Of a DNA stretch of 64,000 nt, positions 61,701 through 64,000 are shown piece by piece. The position numbers were made by a program, and so were the translations under genes. The notes beneath the pieces were generated by a model. It made no database searches and was not told the origin of the DNA. It saw only the letters and a program-made list of their open reading frames with translations. The stretch comes from Trichomonas vaginalis G3 (taxonomy: Eukaryota > Parabasalia > Trichomonadida > Trichomonadidae), in NCBI RefSeq assembly GCF_026262505.1, contig NC_067207.1:16212082-16276081 (forward strand), read 5' to 3'. Position 1 is the stretch's first letter; each line of letters starts with the position of its first letter.

Positions 61701-64000
61701 CAAACAACTGGGGCATCCTCGGCGGCGGACTCGGCAACTGGTGTATCGGCAAGCTTCTTCTCGAGATCGTCAACGCGCTTGGCAAGCTCTGCAAGAGCTG
61801 GTGTGTCTTCGTTCTCGAGGGCCTTGAGGGCGGCTTGGGCGGCTGGGCTGATGACTTCTTCTTCGTCACCCTTGTCCTCGCCCTTGTCGCTGGAGCTGCT
61901 GCTGCTGCTGCTGGACTTCTTCTTGTCGGCAAGCTCCTTAAGCTTGTCTTCGAGATCGTCGACCTTCTTCTTGAGATCGTCGGCATCCTTGGCCTTCTCT
62001 TCGAGATCGTCGACCTTCTTCTTGAGATCGTCGGCATCCTTGGCCTTCTCTTCGAGATCGTCGACCTTCTTCTTGAGTTCGGCAACTTCGGCTGGGTCGG
62101 CCTTGGCTTCGTCTTCGTCCTTGCCGGAGCAAACAACTGGGGCATCCTCGGCGGCGGACTCGGCAACTGGTGTATCGGCAAGCTTCTTCTCGAGATCGTC
62201 AACGCGCTTGGCAAGCTCTGCAAGAGCCTGTGGATCTTGATCGTCAAGAATCTTCAATGTTGTCTTAGCAGCTGGACTGATAACATCTTCATCATCGCTG
62301 TTGTCGCTTGAGCTGCTGCTAGACTTCTTCTTGTCAGCTAGATCCTTGACTTTGTCTTCGAGATCATCAACTTTCTTCTTCAGTTTGGCAACTTCGTCTG
62401 CATCGGCTGGGTTGGAAGCAAAGCCGGATCTTGGTTGGCCTTCAGAGTCATCGAGGATCTTCAATGTGGTCTTAGCAGCTGGGCTGATCTCATCTTCAGA
62501 GTCGGATGAGCTGCTAGAATGATTCTTGCCATGTGTATCCTTAAGCTTGTCTTCGAGGTCTTCTAACTTCTTCTTGAGCTCATCGATCTGATCTTCATCA
62601 TTCTTAGCCTTTTCTTCGAGATCATCGACACGCTTGTTGAGATCATTGACATCGTTAAGAGCGTCGGTTGGGTCGATGTCGCGGGTGGCACAAACAACTG
62701 GAACATCATTGGCCTCGTCTTTATCAACTGGTGTATCGGCAAGCTTCTTCTCGAGATCGTCAACGCGCTTGGCAAGCTCTGCAAGAGCTGGTGTGTCTTC
62801 GTTCTCGAGGGCCTTGAGGGCGGCTTGGGCGGCTGGGCTGATGACTTCTTCTTCGTCACCCTTGTCTTCGCCCTTGTCGCTGGAGCTGCTGCTGCTGCTG
62901 CTGGACTTCTTCTTGTCGGCAAGCTCCTTAAGCTTGTCTTCGAGATCGTCGACCTTCTTCTTGAGATCGTCGGCATCCTTGGCCTTCTCTTCGAGATCGT
63001 CGACCTTCTTCTTGAGTTCGGCAACTTCATCGGCGTCGGCTGGGTTAGAGGCAACGGTTGATGTTGGTTCGCCATCAGAGCCGTCAAGAACCTTTAATGT
63101 GGTCTTGGCTGCTGGGCTGATTTCATCTTCGTCGTTGCTGTTGTCGCTGCTGCTGCTGCTGGACTTCTTCTTGTCGGCAAGCTCCTTAAGCTTGTCTTCG
63201 AGATCGTCGACCTTCTTCTTGAGTTCGGCAACTTCGGCTGGGTCGGCCTTGGCTTCGTCTTCGTCCTTGCCGGAGCAAACAACTGGGGCATCCTCGGCGG
63301 CGGACTCGGCAACTGGTGTATCGGCAAGCTTCTTCTCGAGATCGTCAACGCGCTTGGCAAGCTCTGCAAGAGCTGGTGTGTCTTCGTTCTCGAGGGCCTT
63401 GAGGGCGGCTTGGGCGGCTGGGCTGATGACTTCTTCTTCGTCACCCTTGTCTTCGCCCTTGTCGCTGGAGCTGCTGCTGCTGCTGCTGGACTTCTTCTTG
63501 TCGGCAAGCTCCTTAAGCTTGTCTTCGAGATCGTCGACCTTCTTCTTGAGTTCGGCAACTTCGGCTGGGTCGGCCTTGGCTTCGTCTTCGTCCTTGCCGG
63601 AGCAAACAACTGGGGCATCCTCGGCGGCGGACTCGGCAACTGGTGTATCGGCAAGCTTCTTCTCGAGATCGTCAACGCGCTTGGCAAGCTCTGCAAGAGC
63701 CTGTGGATCTTGATCGTCAAGAATCTTCAATGTTGTCTTAGCAGCTGGACTGATAACATCTTCATCATCGCTGTTGTCGCTTGAGCTGCTGCTAGACTTC
63801 TTCTTGTCAGCTAGATCCTTGACTTTGTCTTCGAGATCATCAACTTTCTTCTTCAGTTTGGCAACTTCGTCTGCATCGGCTGGGTTGGAAGCAAAGCCGG
63901 ATCTTGGTTGGCCTTCAGAGTCATCGAGGATCTTCAATGTGGTCTTAGCAGCTGGGCTGATCTCATCTTCAGAGTCGGATGAGCTGCTAGAATGATTCTT
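58793..64000 (-). CDS. Giant repetitive coiled-coil protein, 3' part (5' end beyond the window)
   Basis: One frame of more than 1,730 codons stays open to the window edge. Modules of K-K-K-V-D-D-L-E-E-K-A-K-D-A-D-D-L (17 residues, 51 bp) and related DLEDKLKELADKKK helices alternate with serine runs (SSSSSSSSDKGEDKGDEEEV) and ISPAAQAALKALENEDTPAL blocks. Large units repeat with periods of 1,677 and 1,473 bp, a difference of 204 bp, exactly four 17-residue modules. The C-terminal 450 residues are less repetitive coiled coil, ending QIANVQLVFRAQPLPPQ. The G+C-rich, biased codons mark a highly expressed host gene. No signal or membrane part is seen. It is likely a filament-forming cytoskeletal protein, as trichomonads have striated costa and pelta fibres; a surface protein is the alternative. 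Confidence 0.75.
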   Translation of the reverse strand, partial: KNHSSSSSDSEDEISPAAKTTLKILDDSEGQPRSGFASNPADADEVAKLKKKVDDLEDKVKDLADKKKSSSSSSDNSDDEDVISPAAKTTLKILDDQDPQALAELAKRVDDLEKKLADTPVAESAAEDAPVVCSGKDEDEAKADPAEVAELKKKVDDLEDKLKELADKKKSSSSSSSSSDKGEDKGDEEEVISPAAQAALKALENEDTPALAELAKRVDDLEKKLADTPVAESAAEDAPVVCSGKDEDEAKADPAEVAELKKKVDDLEDKLKELADKKKSSSSSSDNSNDEDEISPAAKTTLKVLDGSDGEPTSTVASNPADADEVAELKKKVDDLEEKAKDADDLKKKVDDLEDKLKELADKKKSSSSSSSSSDKGEDKGDEEEVISPAAQAALKALENEDTPALAELAKRVDDLEKKLADTPVDKDEANDVPVVCATRDIDPTDALNDVNDLNKRVDDLEEKAKNDEDQIDELKKKLEDLEDKLKDTHGKNHSSSSSDSEDEISPAAKTTLKILDDSEGQPRSGFASNPADADEVAKLKKKVDDLEDKVKDLADKKKSSSSSSDNSDDEDVISPAAKTTLKILDDQDPQALAELAKRVDDLEKKLADTPVAESAAEDAPVVCSGKDEDEAKADPAEVAELKKKVDDLEEKAKDADDLKKKVDDLEEKAKDADDLKKKVDDLEDKLKELADKKKSSSSSSSSSDKGEDKGDEEEVISPAAQAALKALENEDTPALAELAKRVDDLEKKLADTPVAESAAEDAPVVCSGKDEDEAKADPAEVAELKKKVDDLEDKLKELADKKKSSSSSSDNSNDEDEISPAAKTTLKVLDGSDGEPTSTVASNPADADEVAELKKKVDDLEEKAKDADDLKKKVDDLEEKAKDADDLKKKVDDLEEKAKDADDLKKKVDDLEDKLKELADKKKSSSSSSSSSDKGEDKGDEEEVISPAAQAALKALENEDTPALAELAKRVDDLEKKLADTPVDKDEANDVPVVCATRDIDPTDALNDVNDLNKRVDDLEEKAKNDEDQIDELKKKLEDLEDKLKDTHGKNHSSSSSDSEDEISPAAKTTLKILDDSEGQPRSGFASNPADADEVAKLKKKVDDLEDKVKDLADKKKSSSSSSDNSDDEDVISPAAKTTLKILDDQDPQALAELAKRVDDLEKKLADTPVAESAAEDAPVVCSGKDEDEAKADPAEVAELKKKVDDLEEKAKDADDLKKKVDDLEEKAKDADDLKKKVDDLEDKLKELADKKKSSSSSSSSSDKGEDKGDEEEVISPAAQAALKALENEDTPALAELAKRVDDLEKKLADTPVAESAAEDAPVVCSGKDENDQPFDIDALEKRMNDIEKRLNKLQSDSSSHSSSDDEERRISPAALTTLNVLNDIDPEKFEELNKRVSELEDKLANTPVSEVGAEDAPKVFATKSDSSDSDSSEPSQEVKDLKQQINDLAKQLNDLKSLIADNQENQDRIDQAQNDAEKNHDEIEQLKLQLQNAQDEINELKDEMRQLQSGNEDDDEKRFDDISDLQQSVAAISAVAQQENDIPEKIDEVEKKLSDRIENLENETDDTANKHAQEIQDIRQDTDNILEQMKNQDDAATKDDLNNTKDQLEDKIAKLEKALDDAEKSAQEAGADTADKIQQLNDRLNDLEDKLQDSKKKGSSSSSSSSDSEDEVPKNIANELQELREKVAELEEKLNSGSPAGAADAPQFSQVFVDLPQIANVQLVFRAQPLPPQ

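Noticed and set aside
59933-63995. Long antisense frames opposite the coiled-coil gene
   Set aside because: They are shadows of repetitive G+C-rich codons; their Ser/Arg- or Leu-rich composition follows from the sense strand.

Overview
The window is nuclear DNA of a parabasalid protist, most likely Tritrichomonas or a close relative. The grounds are strongly AT-rich spacers, intron-poor genes, Inr-like TCA+1 elements a few bases upstream of start codons (24310, 27441, 57411), and a heavy load of Polinton/Maverick-type elements. This assignment is inferred from style; no species marker was tested.

Left part (1-6460): a truncated piece (481-1657) of the same family as the large element described next, carrying two of its hairpin termini in tandem; an old integrase-type element (about 1800-4274) split by a 1.5-kb Tc1/mariner-like insertion with a TA duplication (2720-4197); then about 2 kb of AT-rich spacer.

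Centre-left (6468-23784): a 17.3-kb element built as a giant head-to-head palindrome. It is flanked by a 7-bp target duplication (TGAATTA) and has interrupted a host gene with two E2F-like winged-helix segments; the host reading frame continues across the empty site. Each arm carries the same genes: two small proteins, a D5-like SF3 helicase, a possible primase, and a NUMOD4/HNH endonuclease. The core is a set of tandem arrays (119-bp repeats, GATC-centred palindromes, a conserved hairpin). The outer ends fold into hairpins with a conserved CGCAGTG loop and covarying stems. No capsid, PolB or integrase gene is seen in it.

Spacer (24310-27690): upstream DNA of the host gene, two orphan coding tails, a remarkable cluster of at least nine different stem-loops (25272-26189), an unrecognised host-type gene (26596-27433), and a cluster of Myb-type CAACGG sites.

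Polinton-like block (27697 to about 53520): two elements meet at a 100-N assembly gap (34230-34329). Element A (left) has its own capsid region. Element B (right) has a second, different capsid region, a packaging ATPase, two small lytic-type proteins, a phage tail-collar type fibre protein, a Prim-Pol/SF3 helicase cassette, an integrase and a protein-primed-type PolB with an embedded HNH. The helicase cassette of B is bracketed by the same 119-bp repeats and GATC palindromes that fill the core of the 17-kb element, so the two share a replication module. Both Polintons are treated as fossils: many genes still have long frames, with a modest number of breaks.

Right part (53521-64000): host DNA with an A-rich tandem repeat, a tail-anchored protein gene, a Rad1/PCNA-like clamp gene, a divergent membrane-anchored glycosyltransferase-like gene, and the 3' part of a very large repetitive coiled-coil protein that runs off the window.
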